DNA of 64,000 nt from Homarus americanus (GCF_018991925.1 NW_024727688.1:1-64000); one strand, 5' to 3'. Shown: positions 33,413 through 47,363, counted from the stretch's first letter. The notes: a model not told the origin generated them from the letters alone. Program-made: numbers and translations.

Positions 33413-33831
33413 AACCACGAATATAAATAATTAACACCAAATCCCTGAAAAGACACAAGGAATGAAAACCACCCAAGGCTTAAAGTTATCTCCGACGGAT
33501 CTATTAAACACACAAATTACACAGTTTCTTAATTCAAAACAGTCGATCTAATCACTAGGCGGCAGAGATATACCCGAGGCGTATATATGAATTTCAGATT
33601 TTCCCAAGGTTTGATTAGAGTATTCATCCCCCCCCCTTCCTCCTCTTACAGTCAATATTTACGGAATACCTCAATATCAACTCATATTCTTCCTACCCGG
33701 AGCTGCATCTATCTTCAAGAGGTCTTTATGGATGCCGAAAAATCTCTCTCGTAAATAAGGAGATGATCAATCATGTCAATACGATCATCTCACAGTTAAA
33801 TAAATCATAATGTAATATTCCGGATGGTGAA
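33409..33831. other. Unique sequence
   Basis: Nothing recognisable. Confidence 0.5.
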
Positions 33832-33863
33832 GTTTAGGTGAGGTTTAGGTGAGGTTTAGGTTA
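33832..33863. repeat. GTTTAGGTGAG 11-bp repeat, 2.8 copies
   Basis: The 11-base unit is a TTAGG-like motif with an extra pentamer. Confidence 0.8.
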
Positions 33864-33975
33864 CTTTTTTTTTTTTGACTGTGACTTGAGGTTATCACAA
33901 CACCATTAAACTCACTTACGTCTTGTGTGGATTTGGATATGACTGTGCGTTTGTGTGCCTTTGTGCGCTGGTGGA

Positions 33976-34233
33976 GTGTGTGTGTGTGTGTGTGTGTGTG
34001 TACGTAGGGTATATGTGTGTACATGGGCGTGTATACGTAGGTGAATGTGCGTGTACGTGGGTGTATACATGCAACTCGTTAATTCAGGGTACGGTTGTTG
34101 TGTTGGCGACAGCTTCTACACCTTAAACAAATTCAAGCCTAGGTGGCCCTTGGGCTGTCCGTCCTCGTTACATGAGGGGCAACCATTATTATTATGTGTG
34201 TGTACATGGGGGAATCTGCGTGTACGTAAGGAC

Positions 34234-34271
<38 letters not shown>
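33976..34271. repeat. Two (GT)n arrays with duplicated flank
   Basis: (GT)12 at 33976-34000 and (GT)22 at 34227-34271. Both are associated with TGTGTGTACATGGG and GCGTGTACGT segments, so array plus flank appears duplicated. Confidence 0.85.
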
Positions 34272-34275
<4 letters not shown>

Positions 34276-36304
34276 CGTGGATATACGTGCTCAAGTGCGA
34301 TTAAAATGAGTCTTTTATAATGTAAACGTTGTGTACATAAAAAGTGCAGAAACGCAAAACTATTTCCTGTGAGCGAGCGTCACTGTGCTGGAGGATGACA
34401 GTGTGTAAGTCAGGGATAATACCCAAGTCACGTTGCTTCCACTCATCTGGCATTACCTACACACGACACCTGGTAACGTGCTGCTGGTAGACTTAAAACA
34501 ACACACCTGCTACGGCGCACCTGTTCGCTTTACTACCACAGTACCACACCTGTCGTACCACACCATTGTACTATCAACAGTCCAACAATATCACACCTGT
34601 ACTATCAAAACTTCTTTAAATGTTACACCTGCCACATTACCTGTACATCAACAACACACTAACACTACCCCTTTCACATACTTAACAGGATCCATTCAAT
34701 TAATACGTCCTTCCATACCTGAGTTAAGGATCGACTCTTGTTAATGACGCTCCATAGGAATTACTGTACCTGAGTTATGTATCCTAATATGTACCTGTAA
34801 TTATGTAGTATTGAGACAACCTATAACTACTTCTTGACGATACAGGTGAAATAAGACTGAACATTTTTGAGAAACAGGTTGATTGATTGATTGAGTGAGG
34901 TTTCTTTTGCCCAGTCGAGATATATTGATCAGTAATAAACAATATCGTTCAATCTGACACAGAGGGACAATGTCTGGTTATAACATACTCTTGAAAGTGA
35001 GGAAACTCGGTATTCACAGAATTTTGACAACGAACGAAAAATTCCTGTTAGAAAAAAAAAATCGGCCACATGATCGATGGAAGATTATAAGTCGTTGTTG
35101 TTTTTGTGAATTAATGTACTTCAGCAGCTGAGGTCTTCCATCACGTACACTGAGTCACTTGACACACAAGACCAAGTATTAAATGTTAAGAAGGATATGT
35201 CATTTCACGAGATAATACTGAATAAACTTTTAAATAAACTTATACTTCAGCTTATGGTACAGTCAGCTTAAAGCATATTCAGCTTAAGGTTTACTAAGCT
35301 TATTATATTCCGGCAAAATGTGAGCAGATACATTTTTTTTAATTTTGTAGAAGAAAACTAAAAGTTCATTTAAAAATATTGAAGCAGCGGTTGTTGATGT
35401 ATATTAAATATCCAATAAAAGTATCACGAACAAAGAGTAATACATGTGACGTCATACACTTGATCAATTACCCGTAGTACTACAGTAATCATCAGTCCGA
35501 AAAAAAGAGTAAATAAGTGAAGAAAAAAAAAATTCCCCCGACAGGAACAAACACAGAGATAATGGAAAGAAAATAAGACCTGGTGATAAAGTTTTAATAT
35601 ACAAATGGAAGTAAAAAGTTTAATGTAAAGTTTCCTGTTTGTGTTGCAACACCTGAAGGCTCCAGGGTTAAGGTTCACACTCGCAAAGTTCCCGACGATG
35701 AATATGTATCTTAAGTGAAGATGTAAGAATGCACTTAACTGCTTGACTTAACCTTAAACATAAGATAAAGTCCAAAAACCGCTACAGAATTATACTGATG
35801 CTTTATCCTCACTAACTACGTTCGCTTAATACCTGTTATGGTGTATAATTCAGGAAGGTAATCGTTTTAAAAATGACTGAAATTTTATTGTCTCTCTTAA
35901 CAAATGCCAAATGAATATACTTCGTTATGGATATTTCGTTATAACTCTGACGGTATTTATAGACGTAATTGTTTCGTTTTAGTTAGTGTTCGTTATCATA
36001 TCTTTATCGTACGAATCTTTGCGACTCTGTAAGTGAGTATTTGCAACAGGACGAAGACGACGCGTTTCGAATGAATATCCAAATTCAGAGTTTCGGTAAA
36101 TTCAGATTCACGTTACCGGAGGACCTGACATTTATTCCTCATTAAGTACACACTGCCAGGTGAAGAGCTCTCCCGCCTCACCTCCCTTTGTTTCTTGATG
36201 CCTTGAGATATTTTGGTAACCGTAGCATACTTAACTTAACTGTCCAATTAACGTGTTGGCCCTAGTTAAGTTGGCAAAGATGTTAGTTATTTAAATGGTG
36301 AGAA
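34272..36304. other. Unique AT-rich sequence
   Basis: 34440-34680 contains many CACCTGT and ACCTG words (loose repeat). A 103-residue plus frame there is unsupported. A small TGAT run lies at 34878-34895 and AGCTTA words at 35250-35300. Confidence 0.45.
35687..35770 (+). repeat. Dispersed repeat pair, copy 2
   Basis: TTAAGTGAAGATGTA and flanks match 10725-10800 as described for copy 1. Confidence 0.4.
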
Positions 36305-36325
36305 ACACACACACACACACACACA
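36305..36325. repeat. (CA)10 microsatellite
   Basis: A short perfect CA run. Confidence 0.9.
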
Positions 36326-36412
36326 TACACAGCCAATATAACTTAAAATTCCTTTCAAGATTCAGATGTTTGTCCTCTTAAAGTTGCACATGCTTTTCTT
36401 TTTAAAGTTCCA

Positions 36413-36505
36413 GGGTGGGGGGAGGGATGGGGTGGATGAGGGTGAGGGCGGGGGTGACGGTGGTGGGTAGAGGTGGGGGTAAGGGGTGTGGGTGGGAAGG
36501 GATTT
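36413..36505. repeat. G-rich GGGGTG/GAGGG tract
   Basis: A dense G-run block, a possible G-quadruplex. The Pro/Ser minus frame is an artefact. Confidence 0.75.
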
Positions 36506-39500
36506 ATGTTTATCTATATATTTTTTCACGAATAACCTAATAAATAAAAATCCACCCAATGTTTTCCCCAGTTTCATCACCTTCTGAAGTGTTCGCCGGA
36601 AGATATATATATGTACCATTCTTCATTTACATTGTCAAGAGGAAAGAATGTTAGGAGAATGGCGGAGATAATCCCTCTTGAAGTACAAAAACGTAAGATT
36701 CTATTTAAATTTGACGTTCGATTTTAGGTAATGAGCTTAGTTCGACCTATTCAGCGTCAGAGCAAACCGGAGACGAACACGACTACCATGACAAATGAAC
36801 ACAAACAACCATGAGCGATGAACACAAATTACCACAAGATATGAACACAACTTAGGGGAAAAAAGTTCAAAACAACACCAACACTAAAAAAAAAAAAAAA
36901 TTTATCTCCATTATCCACCGAAGCTTATGACTATGTTATTGTAATATACTCTAACGAAGTTTCCTGTCTTAGATAATTCATGAATATAAATCAGAGCCTG
37001 AGGTAACGCTGGCGGGAGTTTGGGAGGAGGGAATCAGAGTACAAGAAAGCTATCAATCCATGTTTACTCAGGTAATGACTGACAACTGGATGCTTATTAA
37101 TGGTTACCTGCTGAGCCCTGATGAACGACCAGGATTCTCAACGATACGCGAGGAGAATATTTTCCTCAACTTGATGGTGATGTAAAGAACGTACCTGACC
37201 CACTGTAACGTCAACATTTAACGTGTATAACAGCATCAAGATTACATTACAGATTCTACACTACTTTATCTACATAGGTTTATTCAGCATCAGTTTAGGA
37301 GACAAGATGAATAGAACAGATTCTTCAAGCAATTTTAATCGTGGATAATGAGAGATGATATTGTCCTTTACGACGTGTGGACTTTTTATAAGGGGTTAAG
37401 TAAAAGCTCCATCACCTGATAAAGTAATATGGATACCTCGAAGTATATTTCAACTATGGCAACGTGTCTTTGTACGTGTAATATAAAAGTAGTATTTTTT
37501 TTTCTGATGAATTTTACCTCAATTTTTTATCCTTTCAAGACCCGCGAGCCTTCAGTATGTGTGACAGCAGGAGGCAGAGAATGAAGAACGGATTTCCCTC
37601 TTAAAGATTTGAGCCTTCAGAACTAAACACAGCACAGACCCGTGTGTGTGTACCTCCTCCTACACCAGCTAGCTCGTCCTCTACATCGTGAAAATAATTA
37701 AAAACGAGACAAAATCGACAACAATGGTTCACACATAAACTCTAATGGTGTAGTTAATATTATCTTATCTTTGTATTATCACTCCCAGGTTTAAGACAAA
37801 GGCTCATATAATTAAGAGTTTAAGAGTCTTAAAAGGTTTTCGGTATGATTATATCTCGTAACTAAAGGTGTGTGAGCAGTACCTATCTGGTTAACTTAAT
37901 CACAAGTCCAAATGTAATATCCCAAGATGACATCACTATTATACTAACTCAACCTTAACTAGTTTGTACCTGGAGTGATTCCTGAATCTTCTTAATGATT
38001 CGTGAATTTTGTCCCCGAACTTGACGCTTTATTTTGTTTAGTCTGAATCTCGGTATATTGTACTCTATGATCATTATGGAGTATTCTTACATCTTCAGAT
38101 ACGAGGATTAATTATTTTACGCTTACGAACATTTGAGGATCTGGGTCCAGGGTGAGATGCGCCACCACTACCACCCCACCTCACCTGTCTCCAATCATCA
38201 TAACAAGAAATGAGTATTAATTTTTTCCTCTCACTGTTACCCTTTAATTATTGTCGCTGTCCACCCGTTATAATTATGTCTCATCACCATTAGTTACAAG
38301 AGCAGTTTGAAGCAGTTTGAGTGCATTCCTCATCTCTCATAGTAACGCGTGTTATTGATCTCAGCAATGCCATGAAGGTTTTGTGTTGTTGTTTTATAAT
38401 ACACGACTGTTCACTATCACTTTCCTCGCCTACACTGGATGATGACAAAACTTTACAAGTTCATAAAACCCTTGATAAATTTGATTCCTCAATTCAAAAC
38501 AATGCAAAAGTTGTGCACGTGGAAATCATGCCTGAAAATATTAGTGGCGCCATCTCTTGGCGATTTCCGGCACCATCGTGTCAGACATCGCCGAACTGGG
38601 ACAATTGCAAAGCTAAGATCCTTACTTCCCTTTAATATTCAATTCATTTCATATAAACGTTAACAAATTTAAATACAGAAACTCCATTGTTATCTTAAAA
38701 ACTTTAGACAATTCAATTCCAATACTATTATGTAAATGACATTGGCAAGTTTTGGACGCAGGATTGAGCACAGCATCTCCCGCCAGGTGCTGCTCTCCCG
38801 CGCCCACTCAGCACACTACACCGCTCCCCGCTCTTGCCAAATGTCGCCACCAACTCGCTCCTCGTCCTCTGTGCTTTGTGTGGACGAGAAATTCTTTAAA
38901 GAATTTCCGTGAGCAACGGAAAACGCAGTTTCTCTTTGTTTACAAAACTTTCCCGTTGGCTTCTCATACTGATACGACTTTAATTTTTGTAGGTACTCTT
39001 TCTCTTCCAGACGACGCAAACTTAAAATGTATTAGAGTTTACAAGTAATTTTTTGTGTAAAATTAAAAAATGGTTTGTGAATGACGTCAAAGGGATTTTA
39101 AAGTTTGAATTTATATTATATAAAAACGAATTTCAAGTGACGATATATACTTTAAGACCGTCACATTGTTCAGTAAATACCATATACTGAGGCACATACT
39201 CACATACACTCCAGTTTACATTTTCAGAATAATTTTGTGGGATAAAAAATTATTTACACTAATTAATGAATTATGACAGCTTCATTAACCTGTCAAGCGA
39301 TAAGGTTAGCATAATTTCGAAGTTAAAATGCATTTGATATTTCTGAACCCAAACTTCAGTAACGTGTCCACTAACCCAGATTTCAGTAACACATTCAGGT
39401 TAACTGTTACTGTATTTCTTTAACCTGCTTTACTTACGAGTGACGCTTAAATAGAATTATACAGAAGATTAAAGTAAATAAATCATCGCTAGAAATGAAT

Positions 39501-40237
39501 ACAACTTGACATCTATTTCATAATGTTAATACAGTACACCTGAACTACCACTCCCTCGCTTGACCGTGCTAATCCTGGAATTAAAGCAGATGTAATACCA
39601 TAAAATTCAGTCTTGTTGACACTATCATATGAAAAAAAAAAAATAAAGAGTATCAGATGTAATAACTCTATCACTGTGTTTAAAGGTCAAGAAATATTAT
39701 TAATAAAATATCAGATTAATTCATCGATGTTTTAAAGAGGATATGATCCAGAGTTTTAGTCATTACTTGTTACATATACTGAAGGAGGCACTTTAATTCA
39801 CTATATTGTTGAGTACAGAAAAAAATATATACATCACAGTTGGTCCTAAGGCCTAAGCCACTTGGGGACGGATTAAAAAAAAACAGAAAAGGTCTGTATG
39901 ATGAATTTTCCCCATTACTTAAAAGGTCAAAACACATCTATTTAAATTAAGGAAAAACACAGTAAACATTATATCCAAAACTAACACCAAAAGTACACTG
40001 AGAGATCAACTAGAAACTCGGCAACTATTGGAGGAAAAAATTAAATAATTAAAAGAACCTTTTCAAAAAAATTCACTTACTTTAATTTTGTCTTCATAGA
40101 GTTGCTAAGGTAACCATCTAATTAAGTTGGAGCCTGAGAGTAATTTTTATGTATTTTTTTTTTAATGTTATTTTTGTGCTTTTCAGTAATGAGGAATATT
40201 GATCGTAGGAACCTGTGTCTCTGTCGTCCTCCGGTCT
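36506..40237. other. Longest unique stretch, AT-rich
   Basis: About 3.7 kb with almost no tandem repeats. Overlapping plus frames at 38321-38663 and 38752-39048 were examined; neither has a matched acceptor and donor, though TTTCTCTTCCAG ending at about 39010 is a good acceptor followed by only six codons. A CTCF-like GGCGCCATCT lies at 38546. Confidence 0.45.
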
Positions 40238-40416
40238 GTCTGTCTATGTCTTGCCGTGCGTCAGCCGGAGAGGAGAGAAAGTCTGTCTATGTCTTGCCGT
40301 GCGTCAGTCGGAGAGGAGAGAGAGCCTGTCCATGTCTTGCCGTGCGTCAGTCGGAGAGGAGAGAGAGCCTGTCCATGTCTTGCCGTGCGTTAGTCGGAGT
40401 GGAGAGAGAGAGCCTT
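40238..40416. repeat. 43-bp minisatellite, 4 copies
   Basis: ATGTCTTGCCGTGCGTCAGT recurs at 40246, 40289, 40332 and 40375, exactly 43 bases apart. Because 43 is not a multiple of three, each plus frame reads the same three peptides in rotation, giving three overlapping frames of 64-84 residues (for example YVLPCVSRRGE, CPCLAVRQSE). No promoter, splice or homology support. Confidence 0.93.
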
Positions 40417-41935
40417 TAGCGTGCCAACACGTCTAATGGTCTTCAGGAGGGAGACGAGATCAATTAATTTTCTTAAGTGCTCGCCCAGCCTGGTTGAGGC
40501 AACTGTTGAAATTCTCAGGTGGTTAGTCTAATGACCCCGTATTAATAACATTAACACCGTGAAACCTTGATCATTATCTTTGTAATTATCTCTTGTGCCG
40601 GCGACCAAAACTCACTCTAGGTGGTGAAAAATGTTGCACTGAAAGAGTAATATCATGTACACTATGAGGGAACTTACTCAGATAGTGTCACCATTAGCAA
40701 TAGACTTAAAAGAACTATAAGAGACACAATTTGATCATAGAGGAATTTTTACTTTTGTTGTCATTATTGTTTCTATTATTTTGAAACTTGTTTGTTGAAG
40801 GAAGTAGGACGTAGTGAACGATACTTAATAACACTGATAGGTCGGAACGAGAAAACAAAAATGACGTTAGAAGATTAAATGTAAAAATAAATCAGAGTAA
40901 AGACTTATGATTATATTGACTAATAACTGTAATGAGTAACTTTAATGATTCTATTCAATTTGACAAGTAAATATTCGTAAAAAAAAACTAACAAGAAAAC
41001 AAGACCTCGGGACACCATCGCAAGTCATCCTGAGTTATTATATAATTTAGATATTCAGTAAAAAGTTGTTAGTAGTCAGGATGTAATCACAACAATATAC
41101 CAACATATATAAATTTTAACTTCGCAGCAAAGGAAAAAAACTGATTAATTTTCGGGGCGATGATGAGCGAGGGTGAGCCAGCCAGCTAGCAGGTAGGGTG
41201 GGTGGGTGGCGAGGTGTCAGGACGTGGCCGCCGTCAGGAACAGCAGGTGCTCGGCGGGGCCATCTACAACAGGTTATCACCAACTCTCAAAGCCCTACAT
41301 CTCCAGCCTTGTCCTCAACCACTGTATTTACTGAGTGTCTCTGTTTGATGATATCTGTGGTGGAGGGCGGCGATGAGACACACTAGTTCGCCGCTCCGAT
41401 ATTACCGGGATAAATGTGAGTTATTTACTTTTATAGATTAAACCGAATAGAAATGTTAAACTCGTTGCTTTTTTTATGATGCACACACAGAGGTGGCAAC
41501 GTCGATATCTGTATCACCGGACGCCGCTATACTGGCATATATTCTCTGAAGGAGTGAAAACATCCCCCACTGCCGTCAACACTATCAAACTTTCTCCTGC
41601 GTCAGTCAATAGGAAATCTTTAAATCGGCGATAGGAATTCCTGAAACAAATTTAAAGTTTGTCTGTTATCCACATGACCAAAAAGTTAAACAAAAAAGTT
41701 ACAGCAGAACATTTTGGGAGGGAGAGAGGACGTGTGGTTGTGGTGAGGGCAGGAGTGTGGTGTTGAGGGTGCAGGCCACGTACCACAGCTCCGCCAGGGC
41801 TCTCCGCTTCACAGGAAAAAAGGAGAAGAGCGATGTTTATCAGTTGATAGTCTCCTTGTTGCACTACTGTTTTATACTGAACATGGACAAAAATTCTAGC
41901 TGGAAAACTTTTTCTTAATATCTATTGACTTTGGG

Positions 41936-41938
<3 letters not shown>
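40417..41938. other. Unique sequence
   Basis: AT-rich, with a GC-richer non-repetitive block at 41160-41400. No gene is supported. Confidence 0.45.

Positions 41939-41974
<36 letters not shown>
41939..41974. repeat. (GT)17 microsatellite
   Basis: A GT run ending in a GTGC interruption, with GT continuing to about 41986. Confidence 0.95.
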
Positions 41975-41980
<6 letters not shown>

Positions 41981-41986
41981 GTGTAT

Positions 41987-42605
41987 GTGCGCGCTCGTTT
42001 AATTTCTTATAACATAGTGTGTGTGAGTGAGAGTAGCCCTTGTGTTTGCTTGTTCGATATACATTCATACATACATACCGCCTTCCCATCACCACATGTA
42101 GACTCAACGCCGGACAAGTCTAGTGCCACACAGCCTGCCATACCTGTACTGGGGGACGAGCGGGCCAGCTGGTACACGTATTTCCCCCTGACTAACTGAC
42201 TCACCCACTCACTGACTGACTGACTGACGCACACCTCCTTACAAAATTCACACGACGCACATCATCTTGGTGGTCCATCTGACAATGCTCATCGCGTGTT
42301 GTATCGAGTTCAGTTATATCCCGTGTTTTTTTTTACATAATCTAATCGTATCGTAGTGTTTTTTTTTTTAACTTACACTCACATTAGATAATTAAATGTC
42401 TAATTACACATAACCAGGTAAAGAAAGTGAGTGAGTCGTCTCCTGAAGTGCGAGTCCAACCAGGTGATCTATCAGACCTTCAGGTGGGTTAATGAAATAT
42501 TCTTGTGGTGCGGCTTATAGTACCAAACAGCAGGTAGACGCCGGACTGTGTTTGAGTTAGCTGTGGGGATATTACAGTAACTTTAACTATCACGGATTAT
42601 CTGAA
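41987..42605. other. Unique sequence
   Basis: ATAC units near 42062 and CTGA units near 42205-42225. No gene is seen. Confidence 0.45.
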
Positions 42606-42729
42606 GAATAGGCATCCCAGCTTATTTCACCTTATGTTTTAACACCCTAAAGCTACCTGGAAAGTTAGGTTAGGTTAGGTTAGGTTAGAGTGTTTAATCA
42701 TCAGTTGCAATAACCTGGGGTGCCTAATC
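42606..42729. mobile_element. Foldback element 1 with (TTAGG)5 core
   Basis: The left arm 42606-42650 (starting GAATAGGCATCCCAGCTTAT) and the reverse complement of the right arm 42685-42729 agree at about 36 of 45 positions. The 34-base core holds about five TTAGG units. The arm sequence is shared with elements at 47.2 and 48.3 kb. There is no coding capacity. The form resembles a miniature inverted-repeat or foldback transposon; no target site duplication is evident. Confidence 0.7.
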
Positions 42730-43054
42730 TACAGGTGATCCATAAACATGACCATTATCTGTCTCTAGCGGGTCGTTCCCTCAGAAGACGACAACAAGGT
42801 TATAAGATTACAATGTGGAAGCGACAAGTGTGAGGGTGGAGGGGGGGGTATGAGGGGTGGGAGCGGGGATGTGTTGGCTGGTTGAAGGGGAGAGATCCGC
42901 CAGGTGTGGTTAATTAGAGTGTATATTGTTGATACCTTCGTAGTATTAATTACTTCGTGCCAGTTAATTAAGGTGAGGATCCTGGTTCAAGTTAATATAA
43001 TCGCAAACAAGATTGTGAGAGTGCAAGATTGTTCGTCGTGGCTGAGTGAACATG
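42730..43054. other. Unique sequence
   Basis: G-rich at 42838-42870. Nothing else is recognisable. Confidence 0.45.
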
Positions 43055-43857
43055 GGTGAGAGAATATCTGGGTCAGAAGTGGGAATATTTGGGTCAGGCG
43101 TGGGAATATCTGGGTCAGGAGTGAGAATATCTGGGTCAGGAGTGGGAATGTCTGGGTCAGGAGTGGGAATATCTGGGTCAGGAGTGGGAATATCTGGGTC
43201 AGGGTCTGGGTCAGGGTATATCTGGGAATAATATCTGGGTCAGGAGACTGGGAGGGGGTCAGGAGTGGGAATGTCTGGGTCAGGAGTGGGAATATCTGGG
43301 TCAGGAGTGGGAATATCTGGGTCAGGAGTGGGAATGTCTGGGTCAGGAGTGGGAATATCTGGGTCAGGAGTGGGAATATCTGGGTCAGGAGTGGGAATAT
43401 CTGGGTCAGGCGTGGGAATATCTGGGTCAGGCGTGGGAATGACTGGGTCAGGAGTGGGAATATCTGGGTCAGGAGTGAGAATATCTGGGTCAGGAGTGGG
43501 AATGTCTGGGTCAGGGTAGAATATCTGGGTCAGGGTAGTATCTGGGAATAATATCTGGGTCAGGCGTGGGAATATCTGGGTCAGGCATTGGAATATCTGG
43601 GTGGGAATATCTGGGTCAGGGTAGAATATCTGGGTCAGGATTGGGAATATCTGGGTCAGGCGTGGGAATATCTGGGTCAGGTGGGAATATCTGGGTCAGG
43701 CGTGGAATATCTGGGTCAGGCGTGGGAATATCTGGGTCAGGCGTGGGAATATCTGGGTCAGGCGTGGGAATATCTGGGTCAGGAGTGGGAATATCTGGGT
43801 CAGGAGTGGGAATATCTGGGTCAGGCGTGGGAATATCTGGGTCAGGTGGAAGTAATA
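43055..43857. repeat. 21-bp minisatellite, about 36 copies
   Basis: The unit GGTCAGGAGTGGGAATATCT plus G repeats for about 800 bases with shorter variants. The unit is a multiple of three, so plus frames encode a seven-residue GISGSGV repeat or YLGQAWE repeat for up to 98 residues. A GCGTGGG variant is enriched in the second half, evidence of local spreading. The first unit (43055-43076) begins GGTGAGAGAATATCTGGGTC and closely matches the 46.2-kb minisatellite. No evidence of translation. Confidence 0.93.
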
Positions 43858-43927
43858 TCTAGGTTAGTTAAGGGAAGATAAGAGACCAAGTGAGAAAATA
43901 TCAGGAACATATTGAGAAATGTCTGGG

Positions 43928-43979
43928 AGGAAGGAAGGAAAGGGAGGGAAGGAAGGGAAGGAAGGAAGGAAGGAAGGTT
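43928..43979. repeat. (GGAA)n array
   Basis: GGAA units with GGGA interruptions. Confidence 0.9.
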
Positions 43980-44110
43980 AACAACAGTGGCCGCTCCTTG
44001 ACGGTAGAAAATAAGACTATATTTAGAAATTAATTAAGGAATAACACCATTACCTGGGAACACCTGAGCTGCATTACGAAACAGAATGTGACAGTTTGAA
44101 TAATTGAAGG

Positions 44111-45606
<1,496 letters not shown>

Positions 45607-45845
45607 GAAGTTTTGACGTTAATACACATTTTAAAGGGAATTTTATTATCCTCACCAAGAGGATTGATGGTTGAAAATAATCTGAGCATGGGAATGGTCT
45701 CGGGTAAGGCGCCAAGAATCCATCCAATCACATCCTGGCATTCCAATTACCCGTACAATTATCTACCTTCTGATTGGTTTGGGATCCTTGTAGTAATATA
45801 AATCTTGGGTACTCGAGAACCTCAACACACCCACGGAAATGTGTA
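45607..45845. other. Unique sequence with CCAAT motifs
   Basis: CCAAT or ATTGG pentamers lie at 45724, 45743 and 45773. This might be promoter-like, but nothing downstream supports a gene. Confidence 0.3.
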
Positions 45846-46165
45846 TGGAAGAGTAAGAGAGGGTGAGTGGGGAGAGTAAGAGAGGGGTGAGGAGAGAGAG
45901 AGGGGTGAGGGGGGAGGGCAGGGGTGAGTGGGGGGGAGAGGTGAGGGGGGAGAGAGGAGTGGGGGGGAGAGAGGGTGAGTGGGGAGAGGGGAGGGGGGGT
46001 GAGTGGGAGGAGAGGTGAGAGGGGAGAGGTGTGAGTGGGGGGGGAGGTGAGGGAGGTGAGTGGGGAGGGGTGAGGGGGAGAGGGGGGTGGAGTGAGTGAA
46101 GGTCAGTGGGGGGGAGAGAGGGGAGTGAGAGAGAGAGGTGAGGGGGGGAGAGGACGGTGAGTAGG
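45846..46165. repeat. Purine G-rich GAGTGGGGAGAG tract
   Basis: Runs of GGGGGG with GAGAG and GTGAG, all nearly purine on the plus strand. The 138-residue Pro/Ser/Leu minus frame is an artefact. Confidence 0.88.
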
Positions 46166-46195
46166 AGAAACAAAATCAAAGTAAGTCGTCAAAGG

Positions 46196-46637
46196 CAGGT
46201 GAGAGAACAGCTGGATCAGGTGAGAGAACAGCTGGATCAGGTGAGAGAACAGCTGGATCAGGTGAGAGAACAGCTGGCAGGTGAGAGAACAGCTGGGCCA
46301 GGTGAGAGAACAGCTGGGTCAGGTGAGAGAACAGCTGGATCAGGTGAGAGAACAGCTGGATCAGGTGAGAGAACAGCTGGATCAGGTGAGAGAACAGCTG
46401 GATCAGGTGAGAGAACAGCTGGATCAGGTGAGAGAACAGCTGGATCAGGTGAGAGAACAGCTGGATCAGGTGAGAGAACAGCTGGATCAGGTGAGAGAAC
46501 AGCTGGGTCAGGTGAGAGAACAGCTGGGTCAGGTGAGAGAACAGCTGGATCAGGTGAGAGAACAGCTGGATCAGGTGAGAGAACAGCTGGATCAGGTGAG
46601 AGAACAGCTGGATCAGGTGAGAGAACAGCTGGATCAA
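46196..46637. repeat. 21-bp minisatellite, about 21 copies
   Basis: The unit GTGAGAGAACAGCTGGATCA plus G is almost invariant; only GGATCA, GGGTCA and GGGCCA vary, and one copy is short. Every unit contains CAG followed by GTGAGA, a near-ideal 5' splice site, and a CAGCTG E-box. Two plus frames (up to 179 residues, GERTAGS or REQLDQV repeats) and a minus frame (228 residues, FSHLIQL repeat) stay open because the unit is 21 bp. Low divergence indicates recent expansion. Confidence 0.95.
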
Positions 46638-46700
46638 GTAAACAAATACCTCTGATTGAAAAACCTTATGAATTATACACAATCCAATATGAATAATGCC

Positions 46701-46701
46701 G

Positions 46702-46738
<37 letters not shown>
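46701..46738. repeat. (GT)19 microsatellite
   Basis: A GT run with one GC interruption. Confidence 0.95.
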
Positions 46739-46740
<2 letters not shown>

Positions 46741-47170
46741 AAGTCGAGGCTTGTGCAATAAAACGAGAGATTATAGAAGTAATTGACGTTCCAAATACTT
46801 TCGTGAATATTAAACTTCCCGACTTTACTCCTGAAGGTCAACCATGGACACCTGATTGACAAATTTGTAAATGTTAGAAATTGACTTTTAAAATTACAGA
46901 TAAATCAAATTCATGAATATTCTTTTTATTATTGAATATCTCGCCCCAAGGCTTCGAATTAATCGTATCTTAATTTTTACTAATGATAAACGTTATCAAG
47001 TGTTTAATGACTCGTTTATAGAAGTGATAAAACATTCGTGTGTAAAAATATAGACAGAATTTTCCTCTTCTGTCTCCTTGCTAATTGACAGGCCTTTGTG
47101 CGTTTATGTTCGGTCTTGGAATTACTGTTTTGTCTGATATAAAAATTTATTCATTACTTGATAAAACAGA
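46739..47170. other. Unique AT-rich sequence
   Basis: Nothing recognisable. Confidence 0.5.
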
Positions 47171-47363
47171 AAATATTAAATTACCTGAATATTCACCTCC
47201 AAGCTTATTTCACCTGAAGATTAACCAACACTATGTTAACTTAACCTAAACTAACCATACTTAACCAAATCTAACCTAACCTAATCCACCAGTTAGCGTT
47301 AGGGTGGTTAATCTTCAGGTGAAATGATCAGATGGAGGTATATGTTCAGGTAATCTGATATTT
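47171..47363. mobile_element. Foldback element 2 with degenerate CCTAA core
   Basis: The left arm 47171-47227 and the reverse complement of the right arm 47305-47363 align over 57-59 bases at about 80%. The inner part, TTTCACCTGAAGATTAACCA, is perfectly inverted. The core has several TAACC-type pentamers in CCTAA orientation and ends GCGTTAGGGT. There is no coding capacity and no clear target duplication. Confidence 0.72.

Noticed and set aside
38321..39048. Overlapping plus frames of 74-104 residues
   Set aside because: No acceptor and donor pair fits them, codon use is not biased, and no domain is recognised.
11041..40195. TTTTCAGTAAYGAGGAATAYT shared by 11041 and 40180
   Set aside because: A 19-of-21 match between two sites is expected about once by chance in a window this size.
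43046..43881. Gly/Ser-rich heptad protein frames
   Set aside because: Same reason: 21-bp minisatellite with frame-shifting short units.
46196..46637. CRISPR-like regular 21-bp repeats
   Set aside because: Head-to-tail units without spacers; no cas genes.
46157..46862. Repeat-protein-like frames (GERTAGS, REQLDQV, FSHLIQL heptads) on both strands
   Set aside because: A stop-free 21-bp unit opens several frames at once; no splice, promoter or codon signal favours one.
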